A stretch of 64,000 nt of DNA from Hyperoodon ampullatus (taxonomy: Eukaryota > Chordata > Mammalia > Artiodactyla > Ziphiidae), in the NCBI GenBank assembly GCA_949752795.1, contig OX457064.1, positions 107,051,454 to 107,115,453 on the forward strand, given 5' to 3'. Under the pieces are notes generated by a model. That model did no database searches. It was given only the letters and a program-made list of their open reading frames with translations, and was not told the DNA's origin. The first letter of the stretch is position 1. Every line of letters starts with the position of its first letter. This document shows positions 1 through 11,144 of this stretch, in pieces. The position numbers and the translations under genes are program-made.

Positions 1-1640
1 GTGCTGCAGTAGATCAGGAAATGACAGACCTCTCCAGTAGGACTGCCATACGTCATCCATAGATTTGTTATCACAAGCGGGATTTGCTTTTCATTATATG
101 ATCCACAAACTATCCCTATACATAGAAATAATGACATTTGTGTTTATTATGTCTCCAGCAACTTTACATATCAAATCCAGTTGTTTTTAACTTGTCCCTT
201 TTAGAGTTTTCAGTTCTAACATTTAAAATAATAACTGAGTTTTGTACTCTAGTTTTAAATTTTATTCTTATTATCGAGTCAGTTTTGCGAGTTCTAGGAT
301 TTTCAGAATAGCATTAAATAATAATGAAATTATCAAGCATTCACGGTTTTTCATATTTTTAACAGATTTCCTCTAATGTTTCACTATTAAGTAATATGTA
401 AGGAATTAGGAAACGGTATCACAAATGTTTCAGAAATGTAGATGAATAACGCTAATGTAGCACAGATGTGACAACACAAGACACTGAGGACCAGTTTGCA
501 ACTCCCAGACCTGAGAAGAATCCTGAGAAGTGAGATGAGAGAAGAGGTGGGAACAGATCAGGAGACGAATCTGGAAACACCCCCGTTCACTGAGTGTGTG
601 AGAGCGGCCATCCTGCCACTGCCGGATTCACACAGTAGCCACGTGACGCGGAAAGCCTGAAGCATGGACAGGGCTTCCCCCTGAGGTGGTGGTGGCCAAC
701 TGAGAAGGGTGTGGGGCAGAGCCCTGCTCTCCCCCTGACAGTGAAGGTAGGCCAGAGAGATGGATGCAGAAACCAGCCCCTAGGATGACAGTCATCTTAG
801 ATAAGTTGGGGGGCGGGGGGAACAGGTGAAGGAGAGTTGGGAAAGGATAAAAATGATTTGGTGTGAAAATAATTACCCTGCCCCAGAAATCCTCAGATTA
901 TATACTATTTTGAAATGGAGTTGCTTAAAAAATTACAACATAGTCTTAGCCAAAATCCTTTCCTTTTTATAGTCATTAATTGACTGTGGTCAAACACTTT
1001 TATTTTGTACATGGGGTTAATTCAGTTTGGTTGATTATACCACGATTTGATTCGCATTATACTTCTCTATTGCCTTTCCGAATAGATTAAAATCTTAGCA
1101 CAGTAGCCAAGGCTTACGCTTCTTTTACATTCTACACAACAGCTATCATTTTGCTGTAACTATGATAGGTATTCAATAAATACTGAATATACAGAAAGCT
1201 ATTAATAGCCAGGGATTCCATTTCTAACCTGGCCATTGTCTCATAAATGCTTGCTATTGGTGTTAAGTTCAGCTGAGTGCAGAAGAGTGTGAACAGACGG
1301 GTACAAACCGATTGTCCATCCCAACTCGAAAACCATCAACCTGTAACACAGCTGAGGACCAAAGAACATGGTCGGGGTGTGTGTGTGTGTGCGCGCATGC
1401 ACACAAGTACAGGTAAATGTTGATTCTGTTTCATAGGTTTTTTTGTTTGGAAGAGAAATGGGTAAAGGATAACCCCCTACAAGGCCAAAAGCATAAAGTT
1501 TGTAAGATAACTCTTCGGGCTTTCACTCAAAGTAAACTCATTTCCTACTTGACATATAATTTTAATAGTCTTAGCGTCTGTCAAGTTTTTACACTGAATA
1601 TTTTACGTAATATATAAAAGTGTCATTTTTAAAATAAAAT
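1..1640. other. Unique-looking AT-rich sequence, no gene seen
   Basis: No open frame of note and no repeat family I can name with confidence. The first 480 bases are AT-rich and CpG-poor. Bases 480-830 are more GC-rich and purine-rich. A short GT tract lies at about 1377-1400. Confidence 0.5.
1377..1400. repeat. Short (GT)n/(GC)n tract
   Basis: Alternating purine-pyrimidine run of GT units passing into GCGCGC and then GCACAC. It is a minor microsatellite with Z-DNA-type alternation. Confidence 0.7.
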
Positions 1641-2224
1641 CCAAAAACATCTGTCATCTCTTGCAAGAACTGGAATGTGTTTGGGGCCAGAGGTGGAATA
1701 CAAACATTATTTTCTTGGGTTAAATCAGAAAAACATGTTTTATCTTTTAGAAAGTAGAAACCAAATGGGTGAATGGGCATCAGTGGCACAGATACAAAAA
1801 TCGGGAAAACCAAATTTGGAGCGAAGGGAGAGAGGTGCATTTGCTGGCAGCCCGCCCCCAGAAAAGCAGAGCAGGAGAAGCCCCCTTACACTTGTGACCA
1901 GCACTGGGTCCAGCAACAGCATCTTCCTACACATGGGGCCCGGGCCATTCAGACGTGCTGACCGCCACATTAACTCACCCAGTGCACAGACTCGTGGGCC
2001 CGCTCCCAGATTTATGACATCTCTTATTGAGGTGTAGATCAACCTAGATATTACATGTCAGTGTAAACACCTTTTCACACTCTTCACCATATAACTTGTC
2101 ATTTTTAATCTCCTACACTGATGTTAAACATCTCCTTACCATCAAACTGTAAATACAGCATGGACCGTATTTTCTATGTGACTAAAAAGAATGATTGAAG
2201 AGCTGATTGAAAAAAAAAAAAAAA
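1641..2224. other. No recognised element; ends in a poly-A run
   Basis: The stretch carries a 120-codon open frame (1675-2037) with no recognisable domain, overlapped by frames on the other strand, so I treat it as chance. It ends in a run of about 15 A at 2210-2224. This could be the tail of an old retroposon, but I cannot identify a body or target-site duplication. Confidence 0.4.
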
Positions 2225-2665
2225 ATTCCGTGATTTATTTCCCCTGAGGTTCCCCAGGAGTATGCTATGATTTATGTCCCAGCGCAGGCTGTCTGATTAG
2301 TTCACTCTGGGCTAGAAAGGCAGACCATTAAAGGCATTAAAATTTCAACAAGAATGTGATCTGCGCGGTAAGCACAATAGTGACATCTTGTGCCTACGAG
2401 CACATGAGTTACCAGCAGCCCTGCCATTTCTCAGTTAAAACCTGGGCCTGATGAATCAGCACAGAGCCCATTTCGTACAATTTAAGCCCTGAAACTGTTT
2501 AAAGTCCTGCAAGTGCCTTGGTCTGTGGATCACCTGCAGCAGCGGAGGGCGCTTCTAACTTCTCACTTAGCATATGCGCCGGACAATGAGGGCTCTTACA
2601 GCTTTTTTCATTATCTAAGAATGTCCGGACGCAAAAGGAAGAGCATTGGACCAAAAGCAGAGAGG
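2225..2665. other. Repeat-free block, candidate conserved non-coding sequence
   Basis: About 440 bases with no recognisable repeat, balanced composition and many homeobox- and NFI-like words. Nothing suggests a coding exon: the 72-codon frame at 2513-2731 runs into a MIR. Conservation cannot be judged from one sequence. Confidence 0.3.
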
Positions 2666-2671
2666 CCAAGG

Positions 2672-2745
2672 CTCCTGCCCCAGCTCTGGCTGTTACCAAC
2701 TCATCGTGCTGTTTCCTCATCTGTGAAATAAAGGCCTTAAGTCTG
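2672..2745 (-). repeat. MIR SINE fragment
   Basis: Contains the antisense MIR core 'GTTTCCTCATCTGTGAAATA', close to the family's typical TTTCCTCATCTGTAAAATG. Both ends are degraded. MIRs are ancient mammalian tRNA-derived SINEs and are not mobile today. Confidence 0.7.
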
Positions 2746-2924
2746 AAGTCAACCATAGGAACAGTTTCATACTGACGGTTCTTAGATTATTTTTATTACA
2801 AACACTGACAAAAGAAAACAGAAAGCATACATCGTGGTGAAACACAACACTGTGTATCACCCTGAGTTCAGACAGAGACTCAAGCCTTCCTTGACCACTG
2901 ATGACTGTAACGGTTACCTACAGG

Positions 2925-3330
2925 CACCATGACACTGCATGACGAACAACCACAAACTTCAGAAGCACAAAACCAGCGTGTACTTGTCTCTGACGTCTGA
3001 AGGTCAGCTAGGGGTTAGCGGACACAGGCTGCGTCCAGCTGAGCCGCTCAGCTCTTCCTGGGCGCGGCGGGCATCCTGGGCAAGCTCCCAGGCAAGGACG
3101 CCGCGGGGGACGGGCTGAGACACATGGGCCTCCAAGCGCAGCGGGAACCTGAACCACCGCGCCTGCCACACAGCTGAACCCAAGTCGAGGGGTGAGGACA
3201 CACGGCATCCTTCCAGTGGAGGGGGGAGGAGTCTGCAGAGCCACACGACAAGCCACGTGCCGGAGGAGGGAGTGAGAAGACAAGGGCAGGACCACCACCG
3301 TCCCGCCAACACACACGAGGGAAAGTGAGT
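2925..3330 (+). repeat. Old interspersed repeat, family not assigned
   Basis: The opening ('ACCACAAACTTCAG', then 'TGTCTCTGACGTCTGAAGG' and 'TCAGCTAGGG') follows the layout of a common mammalian repeat that begins ACAAACTTAGTGGCTTAAAACAAC and runs into a 'TCTGAAGGTCAGCTAGG' word. The rest is GC-rich and degraded. The same kind of opening appears at about 38.77 kb. I cannot name the family from memory. Antisense frames of 88-117 codons here overlap in several registers and are chance. Confidence 0.4.
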
Positions 3331-3706
3331 CAAAGGGAGCGATTTCAGTGCGCGTTGCCATTCTTCCTCACAAAGGCAACGCTCTGACCCAGCTACTGGA
3401 GCCCACTTACTTGATTTAATTTAGTAAGTATTTGCTGTGGCTACCTCTGAACAAGACTAGGTAGGTGTGGGGTCAGAATCACGGATCTGGTTCAACAGCC
3501 TCCCAGCACCACGACCTCAGGTCCACGTACACTCACTGCCCAGGTGATGCACGCACACATGTGGTGAGCAGATGCCACCTCTCACGACACACAGTAGGAA
3601 TGCGAGTTTCATGCAACTATGCTTCTAAAACACATACTCAAAATGAAAATGAAGAGTAAAGCAGAATTGTAATCTGAATCAAAAGATTAAGAATTTCTTT
3701 TTTAGA

Positions 3707-3923
3707 GGCTTCCCTGGTGGCGCAGTGGTTGAGAGTCCGCCTGCCGATGCAGGGGACACGGGTTCGTGCCCCAGTCCGGGAAGATCCCACATGCCACAGA
3801 GCGGCTGGGCCCGTGAGCCATGGTCGCTGAGCCTGCGCGTCCGGAGCCTGTGCTCCGCAACGGGAGAGGCCATAACAGTGAGAGGCCCGCGTACCGCAAA
3901 AAAAAAAAAAAAAAAAAAAAAAA
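3707..3923 (+). repeat. CHR-2 type SINE
   Basis: tRNA-derived cetacean SINE starting GGCTTCCCTGGTGGCGCAG, with the pol III B-box-like GGTTCGTGCC near the head, the CHR-2-specific second half ending CCGCGTACCGC, and a tail of about 25 A. A 16-base target-site duplication (AAGAATTTCTTTTTTA) lies at 3689-3704 and 3922-3937, which fixes both ends. The perfect duplication and near-consensus body indicate a fairly recent insertion by L1 machinery. Confidence 0.95.
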
Positions 3924-3937
3924 GAATTTCTTTTTTA

Positions 3938-4639
3938 AAGAACTTTAGAATAAGAACCTAAATGTGAGAAATTTGGAAATACCTCAGTCCATAATCTGAA
4001 TGTATTAAGATTATTTTTAATTTGTTGGGACTAAAGTAATCTTCTCTTTCCCAGCACTATGGCATTTTGTCCACGCATATTTTTGTGAATTACAGGCTCA
4101 GTTATTCTGTACCCAACACAATTCACGAGTGGACTTGAAGGGTCTACTAACGCCAGAGTGTGGGCCTGAGAAAATACATTATTAAAGGATTTTAACAATT
4201 TAAAATACCTACGTGTTAGCTGAAGAGGAACAAAGAGAACACACACTGTCCCGGGGGAAGGGAGCTGAGAGATGCAGCGCTGATGTGTTGTTAACCGAAC
4301 AGAGGGTGGCAGAGCCATGGGAGTGTTGGCTCCACCGTCATCCTGGGAAAGTGCCCTTTCTATAACCGTCATCCTGTGGGCAGGCAGAGAGCGGTCATAC
4401 GCCATCATGGCAAGCGGCGGGCGGGGCAAACTGCAGAGCAGTATCTGTTACCCATCAAAGTTGGTTTACTTCAAAGCTCTAAAGACCCTCTTGGAGATAC
4501 ACACAGAAGTATTGAGGAGTGAAGTGACAGAAAGCCTGAAATTTACATACAAACGTCTCAAGACGGTATCTGAGCATCCCTTGTATCAGTCTTTAAACCT
4601 CCCTCTGGGAATCCAGAAAAATGGTACAGATGAACTTAT
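3938..4639. other. No recognised element
   Basis: Mixed sequence. A 149-codon open frame (4317-4766) starts here, but its last third lies in the L1 3' end that follows and the rest matches no family I know. I treat it as chance. Segment 4480-4560 has the look of an old L1 or DNA-transposon 3' end but cannot be placed. Confidence 0.4.
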
Positions 4640-4950
4640 TCGCAAAGCAGAAATAGAGACACAGATACAGAGAACAAATGTATGGATACCAGGGGGGAAG
4701 GTGGGGGGGATGGATTGGGAGATTGGGACTGACATATATACACTACTGATACTAGGTATAAAATAGATAACTAATGAGAACCTACTGTATAGCACAGGGA
4801 ACTCTACTCAGTGCTCTGTGGTGACCTAAACAGCAAGGAAATCCAAAGAAGAGGGGATATATGTATATGTATAGCTGATTCACTTTGCTGTACAGCAGAA
4901 ACTGACACAACATTGTAAAGCAAATACACTCCAATAAAAATTAATAAACA
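4640..4950 (+). repeat. L1 3' end, cetartiodactyl type
   Basis: Typical 3' UTR words in order: 'ATAGAGACACAGATACAGAG', 'ACTAATGAGAACCTACTGTA', 'TAGCACAGGGAACTCTACTC', 'GCTGATTCACTTTGCTGTAC', 'ACTCCAATAAAAATTAATAA'. Only the last 300 bases of the element are present, so this is a 5'-truncated insertion. It is somewhat diverged from the younger copies at 24.4 and 33.2 kb. Confidence 0.85.
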
Positions 4951-5394
4951 AAAAACCCTCCCTCTGTGTTTCAAACGCTTCCAAATAAAAAGTTGAAAAC
5001 AATAAGTATCCTCCGGAGGCTTCTGGTCACGGCATCATGATACAGTGAGTTTTCGAGGAGCCCTCTCGGCCCCAATGCTAACAACCACAAATAAAATCTA
5101 TCAAGCCAAAAAAAGCCAAAAAGCCATGCTCCAGCTCAAAACTGGCTACACGGCTCTGTGAACCGACGGCGACACACAGATGCAGAGCTGAGAGGAGCAC
5201 CGAAGCCACAGGCTCCCTGGGAGTCGGGTTTGGGAACAGCCCTGCCAGCACTGAGTCAGCATCTGTGAGGTAACAGAGCAGAAAGGGCTCCCACAGGGAA
5301 GGATCGGGTAGAGCACGTGATTCATGCAACACGGCCCACAGAACATTAATGATGAAGCCAAGACCGGCATACCCCATTCCTTCTTGTGATCATA
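4951..5394. other. Probable old L1-derived or unassigned sequence
   Basis: It lies between an L1 3' end and a recognisable L1 ORF2 fragment. Short stretches resemble L1 5' sequence but none is decisive. A 99-codon antisense frame (5078-5377) has no known domain. Confidence 0.3.
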
Positions 5395-5680
5395 AATGCA
5401 AAAATTCCAAATAAAATATTAGCAAATCAGCAGTGTATAAAGATAAGTGATAATGGGAGAGTAGGAGTTAGCTTAAGAATGTACAAGGGTTCAGCATCAG
5501 AATATCTCATCAGGTGATCTACCAATCAACCTAACAGATTAAAGAAGAAAAGCCGTGGAGTCACCTCAGTGGATTCAGAAAAATCATTCTACAAAGTTAA
5601 CAATCATTCATGTGTTTAAACAGTATAGAAAACAGAAAGGAACTTCCTTAACTTGACGCCCTCCTCCCCCAAAAAAGAAA
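5395..5680 (+). repeat. Old L1 ORF2 fragment
   Basis: The series AATAAAATATTAGCAAATCA ... 'TCATCAGGTGATCTACCAAT' ... 'AACAGATTAAAGAAGAAAAG' ... 'GAAAAATCATTCTACAAAGT' follows the L1 reverse-transcriptase coding region. It is full of small indels and stops. Confidence 0.7.
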
Positions 5681-5689
5681 CCTACAGCA

Positions 5690-7117
5690 GGCTTCCCTCC
5701 CAGCTATGATGAAGGAGCTTGTGGCAAACCAATATTTCCGCCAAGAATAAATAGAAAATCTGGGGAAAATACCCCCAAAAGTTCAGTTTGAAAGTACTGG
5801 AGAGCCACTGAGGCAGCCAGGACTTAGGGGACAAGATGGTGCAGAAGGGAAACCACAGGCAGAGGTGAGCCGACATCTGCAGCTTTTCGACCTGAACGAA
5901 GGGCCCGTCCAAAGGCCACAGCTAAGAGGCCGAGACACCCACCAAGGTGCTGGCCATCTCACAAGGATGGAGGAACAGAAAGGAGACCCGTGAGGGGCCA
6001 GGGTCCCAGTGAGAAGGGAAGGGATGAAAACTGACCCCTATAGTCTGCCAGCTTCTTCCTCCAGATATTCGCTGGATTTTGAAGCTGCAAGGGCAGCAAG
6101 CACTAAGCCAGAAAGAAATCCCAGGACACAACAGTGAATGTTCAGCCGATGGTTAAGAACTCAGGGACTGGAGGTGAGGCCGGGTTGGGGAGGTGGCCCA
6201 GGAGATCACTGCAGGCTTCCAGCTGAAACATGGGGAGAAACAGACGAGAGCCCCACAGCCCAGCCTCAAGCCGGCTCAGCCAACGGCCAGATAAAGGCCA
6301 TCGCAGCCCCTTGGCTTCCTAGCAAAGAACGTGTGAACCACCTGAGACAAGGTAACATCGGAGATTTTACATCGTTCATATACGATGCCCGGTGTTCAGG
6401 GAAATAATGACTCACACACAAAGAGACAGCCATCTGACCAAAAATCAAGGAAAAACAAGCCAACAGAAACAGACCCACATTTGATGGAAATACTGAAATG
6501 ATCAGACAAGGAACTTAAAATAGTTATGAATGTGCTCAAGGAAATGATGGAGGAAATGAAAAAAAAAAAGGATAATCTCATCAGAGAATTGAAATCTATT
6601 AAAAAGGACTGAATGGAAATTTTAGAACTGAAAAATACAGTAACCGAAATTAAGAACTCCAAAGATGGGCTCAACAGGAGATGATACTCAACAGAAGGAA
6701 AGATTCATGAACCAGAAGCCAGGTCAAAAGAAAGTCTCCAAACCAGAGTACAGAAAGAAAAGAGAGAGAGAATACAGAAAAGAGCAGGGGCAACCCGGGG
6801 GACTCAGGGGGTCAGATCTAACACACGTGTAACTGGAGTTCCCAGAAGTAAAGAGAGACACAATACAGGTAAAACACTGTCTGAAGAGAGAAAAAAAAAA
6901 AAGTTCTTAAAACTAATGAAAGACTTCATCCAGCCACAGAGCTGAGAAGTTCTGCAAATTCCAAGCAGGATAAATGGCAGGGGTGGGGTGGGGGTGGGGG
7001 GTCCTCAGTAAGCACTGTGCTTACTGGTGAGAGTCTGAAGCACAACAGGAGAGCGTAAATAAGTCACAGCCTAAAAGAAGACTTCTGCGACCCATGAGAC
7101 CAACAAAGACTAAAAAC
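5690..7117 (+). repeat. Old L1M 5' region and ORF1 relic
   Basis: From about 6400 the sequence follows L1M ORF1 with the usual A-rich coiled-coil region ('GGAACTTAAAATAGTTATGA', 'GAACTGAAAAATACAGTAAC', 'AGAACTCCAAAGATGGGCTC', 'ATTCCAAGCAGGATAAAT'). The part before about 6400 is GC-richer and probably 5' UTR. Stops and indels interrupt all frames. A CHR-1 SINE is inserted at its 3' edge. Confidence 0.65.
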
Positions 7118-7125
7118 ACGTTACC

Positions 7126-7493
7126 GGGGCTTCCCTGGTGGTGCAGTGGTTAAGAATCCACCTGCCAATGCAGGGGACACGGGTTCGAGCCCTGGTCCAG
7201 GAAGGTCCCACATGCCGCGGAGCAACTAAGCCCGTGAGCCACACCGTGAGCCACAACTACTGAGCCTGTGCTCTAGAGCCCGCGAGCCACAACTACTGAG
7301 CCCGTGTGCCACAGCTACCGAAGGCCATGCTCCTAGAGCCCGTGCTCCGCAACAAGAGATGCCACCGCAATGAGAAGACTGCGCACCGCACGGAAGAGTA
7401 GCCCCTGCTCACTGCAACCAGAGAAAGCCCGCGCGCAGCAACGAAGACCCAACACAGCCAAATATAAATAAATAAATTTATTTTTTAAAAAAA
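7126..7493 (+). repeat. CHR-1 type SINE (long form)
   Basis: Starts GGGGCTTCCCTGGTGGTGCA and has the GGTTCGAGCC B-box word. Its middle contains repeated GAGCCACAACTACTGAGCC units, followed by the CHR-1 tail 'GCAACGAAGACCCAACACAG' and an A/T-rich end. The target-site duplication ACGTTACC lies at 7118-7125 and 7493-7500. One GTGAGCCACA unit is duplicated, as often happens in this family. It is more diverged than the CHR-2 copies, so older. Confidence 0.92.
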
Positions 7494-7500
7494 CGTTACC

Positions 7501-7934
7501 TTTGTTAAAAGTTGACAAAGCAGTTTTTAAAACAAGCAAACCACTCGCTTTCCAAGCCCCCGCAGGCCCTCGTTCCTTCCCTATGTACTTGCACATCAGC
7601 TGGTTCTTTCCTGAGCGCTGGGAGTAGAAAGAAAGGACCAACACTCATCCAAGGTTTTATTTTTTTCCAAACTGCTTCCCCTAGCGTTACAGGCTACATG
7701 GCCCACAGCCTGCCTTCTGGGTTCCAGGCCATCACAGGCAATAACGTGTCTTCCCACAGCCTATCAAGGGCACTGTATTTACAGCCTGCAATGTCTGTTT
7801 CTTCACATCTGCCACCTGACCACTAAGCCAATGCACATATTTGGGGGGTTTGTTACAGCAGAAGCCCACCTGCAGGCTCAAATTTCTGAGGAGGTAACTG
7901 GCCAAGGAGACCCAAAATACAGTGGGATAAGTAA
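7501..7934. other. No recognised element
   Basis: Ordinary mixed sequence after the SINE. Two short forward frames (7512-7826 and 7831-8256) have no recognisable domain. Confidence 0.4.
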
Positions 7935-8200
7935 GAGGAGTTTATTTTTCTCTCATGTCACAATCCAGACACGGTCAGTGGGTGGAGGACTACGGCATGA
8001 TGTCACCCAAGGACCCTGGCTGGCCAGTCAGCTCTGCAGGGCTCAATGTGGGTCAGTCTCCATGTCCAAGACAGTAGTTGTCTCACTTCCCAGCAAGCAG
8101 GAAAGCAGAAAGAGTCCGGGCAGGGGACGCTCTCACTTCTGCAACTTTCCGTCACCCAGACTTAGTCATGTGGCCACACCTAGCTGCCTGAGTGTCTTAG
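7935..8200 (+). repeat. Old interspersed repeat, family not assigned
   Basis: Contains 'GTTTATTTTTCTCTCATGTC', 'CCAAGGACCCTGGCTGGCC' and 'ACTTAGTCATGTGGCCACAC' + CTAGCTGCC, in the order seen in a widespread old mammalian repeat ending in an ACTTAGTCACATGGCCACACC word. I do not recall the formal family name. Confidence 0.4.
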
Positions 8201-8787
8201 AAATGCAGCTTGAGCCTTCCGACCTCTCCAAAACAAGAAGGATGGGTGGAGGTTGACAGGCAACCCAGAGCACCACAGGGCCGATTCTTCAATCCCACAA
8301 AGCACACCCCCTCCCGAGGACGCAGGTGTGCCCAGGGAGAGCCACGTTGGGCCAGCCAGGCTGGCAGAGTCACAACCACCTTCCTCGCCTCTTCCTCAGG
8401 ACCACCACCAGGCTTGTCTGCTGTTCTTACCTTTTCCTGCCACCAGGACAAATTGATTTCAGGGACTTTACTGGCCCATGATCTACTTCAGTGCCAGCCT
8501 GTTAAGCCCTGACACGTCTCCCTAACTCCAAATTCAGGAAAGAAAACATGGAGATGCTGGGTCCCTCCCAGAAGACACAGACTCCTTCTGCAAAGAGCAC
8601 ACCCCCTCCCCAAACTCCACATTCCAATGGAGGAAGATTAATATGTCAAACTAAGGTCCTGATATGTTATCTTGCTAAGGTAGGGGTATAATTAAGAGAT
8701 ATCAATTTACAGAAGGAAAAGAATTTTGTCTAAGGTAAACTGCATCTATCCGTAAAGAAAAGCAATTGGCCACACGTTTTGCCTACA
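8201..8787. other. No recognised element
   Basis: GC-moderate sequence up to 8620, then AT-rich. Overlapping frames on both strands at 8197-8512 have no domain and are chance. Confidence 0.4.
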
Positions 8788-8850
8788 CATACAGATGCAT
8801 ACACACACACATATACACACATGCAGCCACACATACACACACACATACTT
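8788..8850. repeat. Imperfect (CA)n microsatellite
   Basis: Interrupted CACACA/CATACA units on the + strand. The reverse strand reads as a cysteine/valine-rich open frame, which is an artefact of the dinucleotide repeat. Confidence 0.85.
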
Positions 8851-8879
8851 AAGCTCTGGTGACACCGCCACCCACCAAC

Positions 8880-9091
8880 TGAGGCATCCCATTACACAAT
8901 AAATAATAAATGCCACTTGGGGATAGGAAAGAAGACTCAAATAAGAGAATGCACATTTTTGTTCCTGAATGGGAAAATCCAGCATTGTGAAATGTCAGTT
9001 CTTCCTAAATTAATAATATAATTTCCATCTGAATCTTAACAAGATTATTTAAGAAATTTGAAAACTTCATCTAACAATTCATCAGGAATCT

Positions 9092-9139
<48 letters not shown>

Positions 9140-9338
9140 GAATTAGGGAAACTCGTACTACCTGATAGTAAAAAGTGCAAACAGTAATTGTAACAGTCTA
9201 GAACAGATCGAAGAAATGAAATAGTTACATGCATCAATGGAACAAAACAGAGTCCAAAAATAGACCCTAGTACACATGGGAATTAAATATGTAATAAAGA
9301 AGGCACTTTGAATCACTGTAGTAAAGATGACCTATTCA
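8880..9338 (+). repeat. Old L1 ORF2 3' part
   Basis: Words such as 'ATGTCAGTTCTTCCTAAATT', 'GGAAACTCGTACTACCTGAT' and 'CATCAATGGAACAAAACAGA' mark the C-terminal third of L1 ORF2. A (AC)n tract has grown inside it at 9100-9137. The reading frame is destroyed. Confidence 0.75.
9100..9137. repeat. (AC)n microsatellite
   Basis: About 19 nearly perfect AC units lying inside an L1 relic. It is long enough to be a polymorphic marker. Confidence 0.95.
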
Positions 9339-9352
9339 AGAAACAGTTCTTA

Positions 9353-9636
9353 GGGACTTCCCTGGTGGCGCAGTGGATAAGACTCCATGCTCCCAATGCA
9401 AGGGGCCTGGGTTCAGTCCCTGGTCAGGGAACTAGATCCCACATGCATGCCACAACTAAGAGTTCACATGCCACAACTAAGTAGCCCGCCTGCCGCAACT
9501 AAGGAGCCGGCGAGCCACAACTAAGGAGCTGGTAAGCCACAACTAAGGAGCCGGTGAGCCACAACTAAGGAGCCCACCTGCTGCAACTAAGACCCAGTGC
9601 AACCAAATAAATAAATAAATATTTTTTTAAAAAGAA
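9353..9636 (+). repeat. CHR-type SINE with expanded internal repeat
   Basis: Starts GGGACTTCCCTGGTGGCGCA. The middle holds about six units of a roughly 22-base CCACAACTAAGGAGC motif in tandem, and the end is AAATAAATAAATAAAT. The target-site duplication AGAAACAGTTCTTA / AGAAATGGTTCTTA lies at 9339-9352 and 9637-9650. Insertion was into L1 sequence. The tandem expansion sets it apart from the other CHR copies here. Confidence 0.9.
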
Positions 9637-9650
9637 AGAAATGGTTCTTA

Positions 9651-9840
9651 TAACCAACAAGGACATACTGTATAGCACAGGGAACTCTGTCCAATATTCT
9701 GTAATACCTAAATGGGAAAAGAATTTGTAAAAGAATAGATACTTGTATATGTACAACTGAATCACTTTGCTGTACACTTGAAACTAACCCAACATTGTTT
9801 ATCAACTATACTCCAATATAAAATAAAATTTTTTAAATAT
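9651..9840 (+). repeat. L1 3' end fragment
   Basis: 'AACCAACAAGGACATACTGT', 'TAGCACAGGGAACTCTGTCC', 'TGAATCACTTTGCTGTACAC' and 'ATACTCCAATATAAAATAAA' are the standard 3' UTR of cetartiodactyl L1. It lies directly 3' of the nested SINE, so it was the SINE's target. Confidence 0.85.
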
Positions 9841-9899
9841 ATTATTACAGTGAAAAAATAAATACGATAAACAATTACTTTATTCATTAAAAAAGAAAG

Positions 9900-10990
9900 T
9901 TTTCACAAAAATAATATTGCTATTTGCAAAATAAACATATAGACCTATATCTTACACCTTACATTAAAATAAGTTGTAGGTAGACTAAAGATGAAAGGGG
10001 AAATAAGACCATGATGATAACAGAAATAATTAGATGACTATTTCTATAATCTACAAGTAGAGAAAGGCTTCCTGCGACTGGTCAAAGCAGAAACCATAAA
10101 TACTGGTTGACATGAAAACCTAAAGTATCTGCATGCCAAAAGAAACTACTATCTACTGATTTAAATGAAAATAGTAATATAACTGTATTGAAAGGGAAGG
10201 CATAGGTGATATAAAATAACTAAATTGTCTTCAGTCACACAAAGAGATCAAAAAAAGACAATGTCCAAACTGCTAAATCAAGGAACTGCAGTAAATTATC
10301 AACACAACAGCAAAGACTTGGGGAAAGGGAGTGCTACAAAAAGACTGGAGAGAAAAGCATACTCTCATTCACTACTGGTAGAAATAGGAGTTGTTGCAAA
10401 TTAAAAAAAAAAAAATCTAGCAATAGATAGAAAAAATTTATATGTATAGCCGTATCTATCTTTCTACCTATTCTTATCCCAAAGAGCTAAAATAGCCAGT
10501 ATGTAAGGCAGATATACAAGGGTTTTATCAAAGCCTAGTTTTCAGTGGCCAAAAAAAAACAAAACTGAAAACAAAATAAAAATGGGTCTAGGTATACAAA
10601 TAGTGGTACACCACCATGGAATCCATTAAAAATGATGAGACAGAACTTTACCAATGGAACTGGGGGGATTACTGTGTTTATTATTTATGTATTTATTATA
10701 AGAAATATATATACACATTAAAAGAGCAAAATACAGGGAAATGTAAGTGTATTGATATAAAACAAACAATGAGCAAGAAAACATATATGCCAGAACATGT
10801 GCTAATTACCATGAAGTTGCATGGAGAACGATATGAAATTACACACACCGTGTGTTTAGTAATTCTGTTGTGGGAGCAAGAGAGGACTTCAGAAGGATAC
10901 GAAACTGAGAAACGGCACGGGAAGCGACACCAAAAAATTGAAGTATGCATGAAACAGTTCCATCTGCATAAAACTGCATGAGCTTGACTA
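9900..10990 (+). repeat. Old L1M 3' region
   Basis: Follows the end of L1M ORF2 and its 3' UTR: 'AGAAAAGCATACTCTCATTC' + ACTACTGGTAG, then the sequence for the 'cccaaagagctaaaatagcc' region, then 'CACCATGGAATCCATTAAAA'. A 121-codon frame at 10616-10981 falls in the 3' region and has no function I can name. Confidence 0.65.
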
Positions 10991-11144
10991 TCTATCAAAC
11001 GCTGACGTCTGCTGTCACTGAGCCGTGCATGTTCAGGTGAACTTGTGTTTCCTTTGAGCATTTTGCAATGAAGATGTCTTACAATGTTACATTATGATAC
11101 AATCAGAAAGTAAATTACTTTGGGGAGCAACAGGTATGAATCAG

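Noticed and set aside
3707..3790. tRNA-like A-box/B-box sequence at the head of each CHR SINE
   Set aside because: CHR SINEs derive from a tRNA, but these copies lack a complete cloverleaf, anticodon stem and proper 3' end. They are SINE heads, not tRNA genes.
4317..4766. 149-codon open frame
   Set aside because: The last third is L1 3' UTR and the first part matches no known protein.
9100..9137. CRISPR-like regular repeats
   Set aside because: A plain dinucleotide microsatellite in a mammalian genome, with no spacers.
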